Shown here: piece by piece, positions 44,732 to 52,221 of the stretch
Layout: each line of letters begins with the position of its first letter
How positions within the stretch are numbered: the stretch's first letter is position 1
DNA from: Rickettsiaceae bacterium
GTDB lineage: Bacteria > Pseudomonadota > Alphaproteobacteria > Rickettsiales > Rickettsiaceae
Direction of reading: 5' to 3'
Assembly: GCA_020697135.1 (NCBI GenBank)
Contig: JAJFBM010000007.1
Coordinates: 1-52,221 of the forward strand
DNA length: 52,221 bases
Made by a program: the position numbers and the translations under genes
Notes under the pieces: model-generated
Database searches by the model: none
What the model was told of the DNA's origin: nothing
The model's input: only the letters and a program-made list of their open reading frames with translations

Positions 44732-46126
44732 ATGGATAATAAAGAGTTTCAAAAAATTATCGATGATATCAATAATAATCGCACTAAAGATTTATTTTTA
44801 GCTAGGAAGAAGCTATCATCTGAGCAAGTTTTAATTTTAGCCAAGGCCTTAGAGAAGAATCAATCAATAATTTCACTTAACCTTGATGGTAATGATATTG
44901 GAGCTAAAGGAGCAATATCTCTCGCAAAGACTTTAAAATATAATAAAACACTAACATCACTTTATCTTGGCTATAATAATATTGGAGACTTAGGAGTAAA
45001 ATCTTTAGCAGAGACTTTAAAATATAATAAAACACTAACTTCACTTTATATTGGTGATAATAATATTGGAGAGGTAGGAGTAAAATCTTTAGCAGAGACT
45101 TTAAAATATAATAAAACACTAACTTCACTTAACCTTAATGATAATAATATTGGAGACGTAGGAGTAAAATCTTTAGTAGAGACTTTAAAATATAATAAAA
45201 CACTAACTTTACTTTATCTTGGTGATAATAACATTGGAGAGGTAGGAGTAAAATCTTTAGCAGAAACTTTAAAATATAATAAAACACTAACTTCGCTTAA
45301 ACTTTATAATAATAATATTGGAGACGTAGGAGTAAAATCTCTAGCAGAAGCATTAAAATATAATAATACACTAACTTCACTTAACCTTAGTGATAATAAT
45401 ATTGGAGACGTAGGAGTAAAATCTCTAGCAGAGACTTTAAAATATAATAAAACACTAACTTCACTTTATCTTAGTAAAAATAATATTAGAGACGTAGGAG
45501 TAAAATCTCTAGCAGAGACTTTAAAATATAATAATACACTAACTTTACTTTATCTTGGTGATAATAATATTGGAGAGGTAGGAGTAAAATCTCTAGCAGA
45601 GATTTTAAAATATAATTCAACACTAGCTTCACTTGACCTTTATAATAATGGGATTAGAGAGGTAGGAGTAAAATCTCTAGCAGAGGCTTTAAAACATAAT
45701 TATATTTTACTTAATGTTGATGGGGTAGATAATCCTGAAATAAAAGGATATACAGAAAGAAACATGAAAATATTTGAGGATGCGTATCTGCGTGCTTATA
45801 AGTTTTTATTCGATGATATTAAAGAGAATAACTCCCCTAACGCTTTATCATCTTTAGATATTTTCACATTAAAACACCATAAGGTAGAAATAAAAAAGAA
45901 ATTAGCAGGTAACAGCAACCATAATTATAGGGAGTTTATTAGCAAGCTTAATGATTATTCGGGTGCAAATATTATGACTATAAAAGGTATATGCAAAGAT
46001 ATAACTTCAGAGGAGCAACAAAATTATTATGTTGTTGATGAGCAAGGTGTTGAACAATCTAATTATATAGCAAGACTACCTCTAGAACTCATGGCACATA
46101 TATTTAATATTATAGATGAGCAATAA
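44732..46126 (+). CDS. Leucine-rich repeat protein (RI/NLR type) with an F-box-like end
   Basis: The 464-residue protein has ten consecutive 28-residue repeats (43-322) of the ribonuclease-inhibitor type, with consensus TLTSLYLGDNNIGEVGVKSL. The C-terminal domain (323-464) is not recognised, except that its last 19 residues (IARLPLELMAHIFNIIDEQ) resemble the first helix of an F-box. No signal peptide. Nearly identical 84-bp DNA units show recent repeat expansion. RI-type LRRs are mainly eukaryotic, so a host-interacting role is likely but unproven. Confidence 0.87.
   Translation: MDNKEFQKIIDDINNNRTKDLFLARKKLSSEQVLILAKALEKNQSIISLNLDGNDIGAKGAISLAKTLKYNKTLTSLYLGYNNIGDLGVKSLAETLKYNKTLTSLYIGDNNIGEVGVKSLAETLKYNKTLTSLNLNDNNIGDVGVKSLVETLKYNKTLTLLYLGDNNIGEVGVKSLAETLKYNKTLTSLKLYNNNIGDVGVKSLAEALKYNNTLTSLNLSDNNIGDVGVKSLAETLKYNKTLTSLYLSKNNIRDVGVKSLAETLKYNNTLTLLYLGDNNIGEVGVKSLAEILKYNSTLASLDLYNNGIREVGVKSLAEALKHNYILLNVDGVDNPEIKGYTERNMKIFEDAYLRAYKFLFDDIKENNSPNALSSLDIFTLKHHKVEIKKKLAGNSNHNYREFISKLNDYSGANIMTIKGICKDITSEEQQNYYVVDEQGVEQSNYIARLPLELMAHIFNIIDEQ
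44858..45697 (+). repeat. Ten 84-bp tandem repeats inside the LRR gene
   Basis: Units share near-identical DNA such as GGAGTAAAATCTTTAGCAGA and ACTTTAAAATATAATAAAAC, with changes mainly at a few codons. This low divergence suggests recent unequal exchange and makes repeat number likely to vary between strains. The array also creates a spurious open frame on the opposite strand. Confidence 0.92.
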
Positions 46127-46298
46127 TTCCACATCATGCTCAACTGGTTTCAACATATTAAAAAAAGATACTTATAAAAATTTTACTTACACTCTTAGTC
46201 CAAATGTTTTTTTCTTTATTATGTGCTTTTGGTATGCCAACTAAACAATTACCAATAAGAAAAAATAGGGGGGAGGAGGTAAATTCCCTCCCTAACGA

Positions 46299-46320
46299 GC
46301 TCTTTGAGATTAAGTAATAT
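46299..46320 (+). repeat. Duplicate of the thyX 3' end
   Basis: GCTCTTTGAGATTAAGTAAT (plus AT) matches 43885-43906 at 21 of 22 bases, including the codons LFEIK and the stop of thyX. The pair forms direct repeats around 2.4 kb holding palindromic repeats and the LRR gene. This may mark an insertion or a duplication endpoint. Confidence 0.7.
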
Positions 46321-46336
46321 CTTGTAATTGCTCAAT

Positions 46337-47203
46337 TTATCTAAAGTAAAGCGATGGATCTCCTGAAAATGGTTCCTCGGCTAGTTTTATCAGTTTACTA
46401 GAGTCATCGAAATTTACTAATGGAATTTGCACATTAATTTTATCCACCATAAAATCTGCGCAAGGCTTTATTAGTACTTCGATATCATCCCAATATTCAT
46501 TCTCAACACTGATACAAATGGATTTTGCGCGTTTCATCACATTTTGATATTTATTAGGTAGTTTATTTATTACCCAATCTGCTGCCGCAGGTTTAGATCT
46601 TATTGCATCTGTTTCTAATGTGCTCCATATTCGTGCGTAAGTAAGTAAAACATTGCGAGTATCATTCTTAAGATCTGTAGCAAGCCTATTTAAATCATAA
46701 AGCATAGAATTCATAAAATCTTGATAAGGCACATGCTCCATTAGCTGCTCAGGTTTTGCCCCCCATAAGGTTTGGCTTTTTAATAAAACTTGAGTAACAA
46801 TTAGCGCAAGATCAGGCATTTCATTGTTTGGCCATGGTTCAATATTGCCGTTTTCAAAATCTGTGCGTAACCACTCACCATATTGAAAATCAAAGTGAGG
46901 AGGATACTGCCAAGGATTAATAGCTCCCTTTTCAACAATGGTAATTTCAATAGGCATTTTTGAACTTTTCATATAAATGCCAGAGATTTGGAGGAGGCTA
47001 GAAACGAATCTAGTTTTTTCTTCTAAGCTTGTTGCGCGATTAGTGACGACGAATAAGTCAATGTCACTGTATTTCTGTAAACCGCCTACAAGAGAGGAGC
47101 CATAAAGATAAACGCCTAAAAGATCGGCTCCTAGAATTATATTTAATAATTCGATGCAATTTTTAATCTGTTGTCGTATTTCATGATTGTAAATATAGTT
47201 CAT
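46337..47203 (-). CDS. Aminoglycoside nucleotidyltransferase-like protein (ANT(9)/AadA type)
   Basis: The 288-residue protein has the nucleotidyltransferase motif YGSSLVGGLQKYSDIDLFVV (GS then D-x-D) and an AadA-like C-terminal helical domain (ARIWSTLETDAIRSKPAAAD, then WVINKLP). Its closest named relatives adenylate streptomycin or spectinomycin. It is a little longer than AadA (about 260). Whether it gives resistance cannot be told from sequence; a native role is possible. It is monocistronic. Confidence 0.82.
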   Translation of the reverse strand: MNYIYNHEIRQQIKNCIELLNIILGADLLGVYLYGSSLVGGLQKYSDIDLFVVTNRATSLEEKTRFVSSLLQISGIYMKSSKMPIEITIVEKGAINPWQYPPHFDFQYGEWLRTDFENGNIEPWPNNEMPDLALIVTQVLLKSQTLWGAKPEQLMEHVPYQDFMNSMLYDLNRLATDLKNDTRNVLLTYARIWSTLETDAIRSKPAAADWVINKLPNKYQNVMKRAKSICISVENEYWDDIEVLIKPCADFMVDKINVQIPLVNFDDSSKLIKLAEEPFSGDPSLYFR

Positions 47204-47275
47204 AAAATGTTGTTATTTAAAAAGTGCTTCCAGAGTCAGATTGCATTATATTAAAGCTTTAAGCAGTGTGAAAAG

Positions 47276-47305
47276 AAAAGAGATGCGGTTAATCGCATCT
47301 CTTTT
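47276..47305. terminator. Terminator hairpin after bamE
   Basis: AAAAGAGATGCG (47276-47287) pairs perfectly with CGCATCTCTTTT (47294-47305) around GTTAAT. It lies 21 bp after the bamE stop on the reverse strand, with T-rich flanks on both sides. Confidence 0.85.
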
Positions 47306-47326
47306 GTAGATTTACAGCAGAAAATC

Positions 47327-47770
47327 TTACTTTTTCTTCTTAGGTTTATTGAACCGGCCAATATTTTTAACAAACTCTTGTAATCCTGATGTTTCTGTGC
47401 CTGGGGTTGGAGTTACATGCGATACAGTTTTTACATTATTATTATGAGTATTGTCCATTACAACCGCATTTTCTACTTTACCTACATTATTGAAGGTAAT
47501 TTTTAAAATCTTTTGTTCTTCAATGCTTGGGAAAGTTAACGTAGTTTTTGTGGTTTTAATATAAACATAATACCAAGTATTTGGTGAATAGTCAGGAGTT
47601 ATTGTCGGGCTTCCGAGTCTATCTATAACTTGTTCTTTAGTAAGAGAGTTACTTTTTACATATTGAATATCTGCTTCTCTAAGGTTTGTCCCTGTTACAT
47701 CAATGCTTTTACAAGCTGGAAGCGATAATAGCCCGAACAAACAAAAAAGGTTAATTAATTTAAATTTCAT
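47327..47770 (-). CDS. bamE: Outer membrane assembly lipoprotein BamE
   Basis: BamE (SmpA/OmlA) is part of the BAM complex that inserts outer-membrane proteins. I choose ATG 47770, which has GGAGAG at good spacing; ATG 47782 would add four residues before the signal. The lipobox is LPAC with C20. The SmpA fold is seen in LTKEQVIDRLGSPTITPDYS and NTWYYVYIKTTKT. It is divergent from rpmF, as bamE is from the plsX-fabH cluster in other alphaproteobacteria. Confidence 0.9.
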   Translation of the reverse strand: MKFKLINLFCLFGLLSLPACKSIDVTGTNLREADIQYVKSNSLTKEQVIDRLGSPTITPDYSPNTWYYVYIKTTKTTLTFPSIEEQKILKITFNNVGKVENAVVMDNTHNNNVKTVSHVTPTPGTETSGLQEFVKNIGRFNKPKKKK

Positions 47771-47851
47771 CGATCTCTCCATATGATTCTATTATAGTCA
47801 GTTAAAAATTGCTGGATTTTTAGGTTAAAATATACTATATTGTCGGTTCAT

Positions 47852-47879
47852 TTGACAAATGAATTATTTAAAATAATGA
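47852..47879 (+). promoter_or_regulatory. Candidate rpmF promoter
   Basis: A perfect -35 TTGACA (47852-47857) is followed after 16 bp by a weak -10 (TAATGA, 47874-47879). A long leader (about 140 nt) would precede rpmF. On the other strand TATAAT (47791-47796) may be the bamE -10. Confidence 0.4.
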
Positions 47880-48022
47880 TAAAATTTATTTTAGCCTAAG
47901 ATTTATTTTGATTAAAACTAGGTTTTAGGTTAGTTTCTATCATAATTCAAGGAATTTATTTTTACAGGGATTCAAAGCTTAAAATATTTAAGCCAAACAT
48001 TTAAGTCTTTAAGAGGATTATT

Positions 48023-48226
48023 ATGGCAGTACCAAAGAAGAAAACTTCTAAATCTAGAAGAAATATGCGTCGTTCTCATCATGGAATTGGCAAAATTAAT
48101 GTAATTGTTGATTCACAAACAGGGGAATATAAACTTCCACATCATATGTCTGTTAAAGATGGGACATATAATGGCCGTCAAGTGCTTGCAATCAAAGAAA
48201 ATGATGACGAAGATACTGAAGAGTAA
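48023..48226 (+). CDS. rpmF: Ribosomal protein L32
   Basis: L32 is a small component of the large ribosomal subunit. The 67-residue protein has the standard start [20 protein letters not shown]. It is normal for alphaproteobacteria, with the non-zinc form (no CxxC pairs). In most alphaproteobacteria rpmF or a DUF177 gene is followed by plsX and fabH; here plsX is missing. Confidence 0.97.
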   Translation: MAVPKKKTSKSRRNMRRSHHGIGKINVIVDSQTGEYKLPHHMSVKDGTYNGRQVLAIKENDDEDTEE

Positions 48227-48479
48227 TTCGAGCAATTCTTAAGCTAAATATAAATAATATGGAAAATAAGTCTATTACAGGCTTAAATTCCATATTTTTC
48301 CTTAAATATTTTTTTTATTTTAAGATATAATAATTATTTAAATTAGAAAATATTTCACTAATTTGCGATTTAGCTATAAAATCTATGATTTTAATTTAAT
48401 CTATAAATCTTCTGCATTTGAACTTTAAAAATTTTTTTCATTTTTTGTTTAAGTTGAACAAATAAACTGTAAGGTATCC

Positions 48480-49436
48480 ATGGGTAGTAAAATAATAGGT
48501 TGCGGAAGCTATTTACCTGAAAAAATAGTTACTAATAAGGATTTAACCTTAAGTTTAGATACAACTGCAGAATGGATTGAAAGCCGTACAGGGATATTAC
48601 AGCGTTCTATTGCTGCAGATAATGAATTAACCTCTCACCTTGCTTATAAGGCTGCAGAACGTGCAATTAAAGATGCCTCTATTGATAAAGATATTATCGA
48701 TTTAATAATCGTTGCAACAACTACACCTGATAATTCGTTTCCAGCAACTGCTACGAAGCTACAAGGTTATCTTGGTTTAAAAAACTGTCCATCATTTGAT
48801 CTTCAAGCTGTTTGCTCAGGTTTTGTCTATGGTATGCATATTGCCAATTCTTTGCTTCAAAGCAAAGCTGCTAAAACAATATTGTTAGTTGGTGCTGAAA
48901 AAATGTCTTCTGTTCTTGATTGGAGCGATAGATCTACCTCTATTCTTTTTGGCGATGGTGCAGGTGCTGTTATATTGACTCAAGATGATGAAAGTAACTC
49001 TGATATAATAGGTTCTGAGCTATACTCAAGCGGCGAGCTATGGGATATATTATATACAAATGGTGGTGTTGCATTAAATGGTTTTGCAGGCACTGTACAA
49101 ATGAAGGGTAAAGAGGTATTTAGGCATGCTGTTGAGAAAATGGGTGATGCTATAAAAACTTTGCTCAGTAAGCATAATATAGATATTGATCAAATTGATC
49201 ATTTTATCCCGCATCAAGCAAATATAAGAATCATAGATGCTTTAGCAGATAGGTTAGGTTTGAGTCATGAGAAAATAATTAAAACTGTCTCTGAACATGC
49301 GAATTGTTCAGCAGCTTCAATTCCTCTTGCCCTAGAATATGCAAATTCCAAAGGGTTAATTAAGAGAGGCGACTTAATTGTTATGTCGGCAATCGGTGCA
49401 GGCCTGACTTGGGGTGCTGTATTAATAAGGTACTAA
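48480..49436 (+). CDS. fabH: 3-oxoacyl-ACP synthase III
   Basis: FabH starts fatty acid synthesis by condensing acetyl-CoA with malonyl-ACP. The 318-residue protein has the catalytic C112 (DLQAVCSGF), the histidine in [10 protein letters not shown] and the asparagine in [11 protein letters not shown]. Its length is normal. The start ATG follows AAGGTAT. It is followed by ihfA and merR in the usual alphaproteobacterial order; plsX, normally just upstream, is absent. Confidence 0.96.
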   Translation: MGSKIIGCGSYLPEKIVTNKDLTLSLDTTAEWIESRTGILQRSIAADNELTSHLAYKAAERAIKDASIDKDIIDLIIVATTTPDNSFPATATKLQGYLGLKNCPSFDLQAVCSGFVYGMHIANSLLQSKAAKTILLVGAEKMSSVLDWSDRSTSILFGDGAGAVILTQDDESNSDIIGSELYSSGELWDILYTNGGVALNGFAGTVQMKGKEVFRHAVEKMGDAIKTLLSKHNIDIDQIDHFIPHQANIRIIDALADRLGLSHEKIIKTVSEHANCSAASIPLALEYANSKGLIKRGDLIVMSAIGAGLTWGAVLIRY

Positions 49437-49589
49437 GTAAAAAATTATATCCTAATTGCTCAAAGATCCTTCATAAATTTCTTATTTTCCTATATAATTT
49501 ATTGATGTTTATTTAATATTAAAGTATATAGTCTGATCAGTTATGTAAATTTTCAGTATTATTATTAATTTAATAGATTTAATTTAATT

Positions 49590-49883
49590 ATGAGTCAAAC
49601 AATTACTAAAGCGGCTTTATCAAATAAAGTATCTGAGAAACTCGGTATGTCTCAGGCTTTATGTGAGAATGTAATATCTACAATATTTGAAGGTATTATC
49701 GATATTTTAGATAAAGAGCAAATATTAAAATTACAAAATTTTGGTACTTTTAAAATTCATGCTAAAAAGGAAAGATTTGGCTTAAATATCTCTCGTATGC
49801 AACCTGTTACAATTAGCTCGAGAAGAGTGATAAATTTTCTTGCTTCAAAGAAGCTTAAAGCTAAGGTAAATAATTTGGAATAA
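49590..49883 (+). CDS. ihfA: Integration host factor alpha / HU-family DNA-binding protein
   Basis: This 97-residue HU/IHF-family protein bends DNA. The family core is clear (FGTFKIHAKKERFGLNISR), with the usual IHF-alpha-like N terminus (TITKAALSNKVSEKLGMSQ). Position between fabH and merR matches IHF-alpha in alphaproteobacteria, although the DNA-contact arm is altered (RMQPVTISSRRVINFLASK). The next gene starts 1 bp after the stop. Confidence 0.88.
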   Translation: MSQTITKAALSNKVSEKLGMSQALCENVISTIFEGIIDILDKEQILKLQNFGTFKIHAKKERFGLNISRMQPVTISSRRVINFLASKKLKAKVNNLE

Positions 49884-49884
49884 T

Positions 49885-50262
49885 ATGCAAAATACATTGC
49901 TGAATAAGAAATATTATACTATAGGCGAAGTAACAGAGATAACTGAGCTTCCAGCCTATGTTATAAGATTTTGGGAAAAAAACTTTCCAAGCATAGTGCC
50001 GCAAAAAGCTCGAGGAAGACGTTATTATAAAAAAGAAGATATAGATAAGCTAAATCTTATCAAAAAAATGCTCTATACAGATAAACTCTCAATTAAAGCT
50101 GCACAAAACATCCTTTATCGTAGTTCTCCTTCAAAGCCTAAAATTGTCACCTCAGAACCTCTGCAAACTCCTTCTTTTTCGCCAAGTGACTTTCAAAGTA
50201 ATTTAGATAATATGCTAAGTAGGCTTAATGCTAGTAGAGATAAGCTTGCAAGCATATTATAA
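49885..50262 (+). CDS. MerR-family transcriptional regulator
   Basis: The 125-residue protein has the MerR winged helix near the N terminus (YYTIGEVTEITELPAYVIRF, then RGRRYYKKEDIDKLNLIKKM). The C-terminal ~45 residues are short and polar, with no metal-binding cysteines. It is the standard companion of ihfA in alphaproteobacteria; targets unknown. Cotranscribed with ihfA. Confidence 0.92.
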   Translation: MQNTLLNKKYYTIGEVTEITELPAYVIRFWEKNFPSIVPQKARGRRYYKKEDIDKLNLIKKMLYTDKLSIKAAQNILYRSSPSKPKIVTSEPLQTPSFSPSDFQSNLDNMLSRLNASRDKLASIL

Positions 50263-50303
50263 CTAATACCTCTTTAAATAATAGTGTCACAATTTTTCAA
50301 GCT

Positions 50304-51563
50304 TTACACATCTTTATTGATTATATTTTTACTTATATAATATTTTAAAATAAGCAGTAATAATCCTGAGGTGATCATGATATAAAACGCTGGAGAGTAA
50401 AGCAGCCCAGTATTCTCAACTAGCCAACGAGCTATCATTGGAGAAGTGCCACCAAATACTGCAACACCAAGATTATAGCTAAAGCCAACCCCAGTATAGC
50501 GCTGTTCAGGTGTAAATAGCGATATTACAAAAATATAAGCAGTGCCTGAGATGAGGCCCGCAAGAATCCCAAGACATGCAAGAGCAGTAAGCTGAAATAT
50601 CTGGTGCTCTGAGGACATTAAATATAGAACAGGTATTGCAAATGTAAATATTAAAGCTGTTGCTGTTATAATAACTTTGATCTTGCCATATTTATCAGAC
50701 AAAGCGCCTGATATTGGCATAGTAATCATCATAACTATAGAAGTAAAGCTTAAATAAAGTAGCGCGGAAGTATTATCAAGATGCATAACCCCATTATAAA
50801 AGTTATTTATATAGGTTTTGACTAAATATACTATACTACTTGCAGTGCCGCCAACAAAAAATGTTAGAACTAATAATGGAAAAGCAGTTTGCAGAACGCT
50901 TTTAAAAGGTGCTCGCAAAACTTTCTTAGTGCTTGCCATTTTCTCAAATATTGGAGTTTCATTTACCCAGAGCCTTAAATAAAAGCCCATAAGACCTAAG
51001 AAACCGCCAAGCAGAAAGGCAAAGCGCCATGCATCTTCGTAATGTTTACTTAAGTAATTCTCAATAAATAATCCAATGAAAGAGGCCATGAGTGTGCCTG
51101 CAATATTAGACCCATGGACAAAGCCAGTGATCAATCCTGGTCTAAAATTATGCATATGTTCAAGAACGAATATGGCAGCCCCTGTGCCTTCGCCACTGAT
51201 ACATAATCCTTGAAAAAGGCGCATTATAATGAGAAGAATTGGGGCAAGATAGCCAATATCGTTGAATGATGGGATTAAGCCCATAGCAAATGTTGGTAGC
51301 GTCATGCCAAGCATTGAGCAAATGAGGGCAATTCTTCTACCATAATGGTCGCCAATATAGCCAAAAATAATACCACCAATTGGTCTTGTCAAGAAGCCTA
51401 GAGCAAATACTGCAAGGCTTAACAGATTCTGCAGATATTCTGAACTTTCAGGAAAAAAGGTTTTTCCAATTACTATTGAAAAAATAGAATAAACTGTAAA
51501 ATCATAATATTCTAGGACATTGCCTGAAATTGCTGAAAATAAGATTCTATTTCTCTGTATCAT
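50304..51563 (-). CDS. MFS transporter, metabolite:H+ symporter (ProP-like) family
   Basis: This 419-residue protein has about 12 membrane segments. The MHS-family motifs are GYIGDHYGRRIALICSMLGM between helices 2 and 3, and RLFQGLCISGEGTGAAIFVL in helix 4 (the GGE motif reads SGE). N-terminal NVLEYYDFTVYS is also typical. Rickettsiales carry several such ProP-like carriers for host metabolites. Substrate cannot be told. It converges with merR. Confidence 0.9.
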   Translation of the reverse strand: MIQRNRILFSAISGNVLEYYDFTVYSIFSIVIGKTFFPESSEYLQNLLSLAVFALGFLTRPIGGIIFGYIGDHYGRRIALICSMLGMTLPTFAMGLIPSFNDIGYLAPILLIIMRLFQGLCISGEGTGAAIFVLEHMHNFRPGLITGFVHGSNIAGTLMASFIGLFIENYLSKHYEDAWRFAFLLGGFLGLMGFYLRLWVNETPIFEKMASTKKVLRAPFKSVLQTAFPLLVLTFFVGGTASSIVYLVKTYINNFYNGVMHLDNTSALLYLSFTSIVMMITMPISGALSDKYGKIKVIITATALIFTFAIPVLYLMSSEHQIFQLTALACLGILAGLISGTAYIFVISLFTPEQRYTGVGFSYNLGVAVFGGTSPMIARWLVENTGLLYSPAFYIMITSGLLLLILKYYISKNIINKDV

Positions 51564-51815
51564 ATTATAAATCTATATTTTTATTAATGCCTATCCTAAC
51601 CAAAGCTTGAACGTATATCAATAGTCTATTTTAATTAAAATGTAAAAAGCTAAGTTAAAATTTTATAGGGAATAATCTTTTACATAACAGGTTAAAAATT
51701 ACTTGTAAGTAAAAAACTCACAATAATTCATTAATCATTTTACTATTATTCATTATTTATATCATGAATAGAAAGATTTTAGTAAGATTTTAGCCAAAAT
51801 TATTAGAGGCTAGAG

Positions 51816-52221
51816 ATGAGGCAAGAATTATTCCAAGATGTAATAGATGCAGTAAATGCAGGTTATACTTCTTTATTGTTCATAGAAGAGCTCGATGACC
51901 AGCAACTTGAGACTTTAAATCAAACAATAGAAGCGCAAGAAGTTGTTGTAGATGAAATTATACTCTACGCCTTAGGATCAAACATCATAAACTTCATAAG
52001 ACCTATTGTAGAGAATATAAATAAAATTCGTATAAGCGACAAATTAACAGAAGAAGCTATAGCTATAATGAAGGGGTTTTTGCCTGAAAACATGTGGGAT
52101 AGAGTGAAAACGGCTTATTTTTCCATATCTCTCATGGTCGATGATATTAGCTCTTCCGGAATAAAGCTTCTATTGAAAGCTCTCATCCATGGTTATGTGC
52201 AGTTTGATGAAATAAATATAT
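51816..52221 (+). CDS. Hypothetical protein, truncated by the window edge
   Basis: An open frame starts at ATG 51816 (MRQELFQDVIDAVNAGYTSL) with GAGGCTAGAG upstream and stays open for 135 codons to the end of the window. The visible part is soluble, helical and acidic, with no motif I recognise. The leader 51564-51815 holds nothing identifiable. Confidence 0.65.
   Translation, partial: MRQELFQDVIDAVNAGYTSLLFIEELDDQQLETLNQTIEAQEVVVDEIILYALGSNIINFIRPIVENINKIRISDKLTEEAIAIMKGFLPENMWDRVKTAYFSISLMVDDISSSGIKLLLKALIHGYVQFDEINI

Noticed and set aside
44904-45128. Reverse-strand open frame within the LRR array
   Set aside because: It mirrors the 84-bp tandem repeats of the real gene, has a repetitive low-complexity product and no ribosome site.
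43885-46320. Prophage or integrative element
   Set aside because: No integrase, phage or conjugation gene is present between the direct repeats, so only a possible insertion footprint is reported.

Overview
The window is an AT-rich bacterial chromosome segment from a flagellated, host-associated member of the Rickettsiales (Alphaproteobacteria). Four kinds of evidence support this. (1) Alphaproteobacterial gene neighbourhoods: fliL-fliM-DUF6468-motE; rph/grpE followed by DUF2066-perM-hdaA; an alpha-type sspB beside a circularly permuted two-piece tmRNA gene; and bamE divergent from rpmF-fabH-ihfA-merR. (2) Repeats of Rickettsiales style, including palindromic elements inside or next to genes. 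(3) Several eukaryotic-like proteins (ankyrin, leucine-rich repeat, a UIM-like motif). (4) Flagellar genes, which fit a Midichloria/Jidaibacter-like lineage or a flagellated Rickettsiaceae. I cannot name the species.

Layout. 0.1-5 kb: zinc ABC transporter genes znuC-znuB, a membrane protein, a HIT hydrolase, asd, and a leftward unknown gene with a UIM-like tail. 5-12.8 kb: a two-sided flagellar locus. fliL-fliM-DUF6468-motE run left; a frameshifted flgF, three partial FlgG-like genes and then flgG-flgA-flgH run right. A good sigma-54 promoter lies directly before the intact flgG. 12.9-17.6 kb: two small ankyrin genes, comF, an S41 peptidase-like lipoprotein and a methyltransferase with a signal peptide. 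17.6-22.4 kb: metK, qor, a double-domain glycosyltransferase and ccmD-ccmE, bracketed by two inverted copies of a ~110-bp repeat. 22.5-27.6 kb: sucCD, a decayed IS6-family element where clpX might be expected, clpP, tig and tRNA-Leu(UAG). 27.6-38.3 kb: dapE-dapD, a zinc-ribbon membrane protein, hemW, a histone-like/phasin fusion, rph, grpE, DUF2066, perM, hdaA and nfu. 38.4-47.2 kb: a large ankyrin protein with a mitochondrial-presequence-like N terminus, a nucleotidyltransferase with a signal peptide, sspB, tmRNA, a TA-flanked MITE, thyX, a repeat-rich stretch, an LRR protein and an aminoglycoside nucleotidyltransferase-like gene. 47.3-52.2 kb: bamE, rpmF, fabH (without plsX), ihfA, merR, an MFS transporter and a truncated unknown gene.

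How the parts fit. Housekeeping genes cover peptidoglycan/lysine precursors (asd, dapD, dapE), the TCA cycle (sucCD), cytochrome c haem delivery (ccmD, ccmE), haem handling (hemW), Fe-S delivery (nfu), protein quality control (tig, clpP, sspB, tmRNA, grpE), replication control (hdaA) and dTMP synthesis (thyX). The flagellar genes encode rod, L-ring, P-ring-helper, switch and stator-accessory parts. The most notable accessory signals are the partial FlgG gene array, a 48-codon palindromic repeat lying in frame inside the DUF2066 gene, several candidate host-directed proteins, and a 2.4-kb segment bracketed by a duplicated thyX 3' end.
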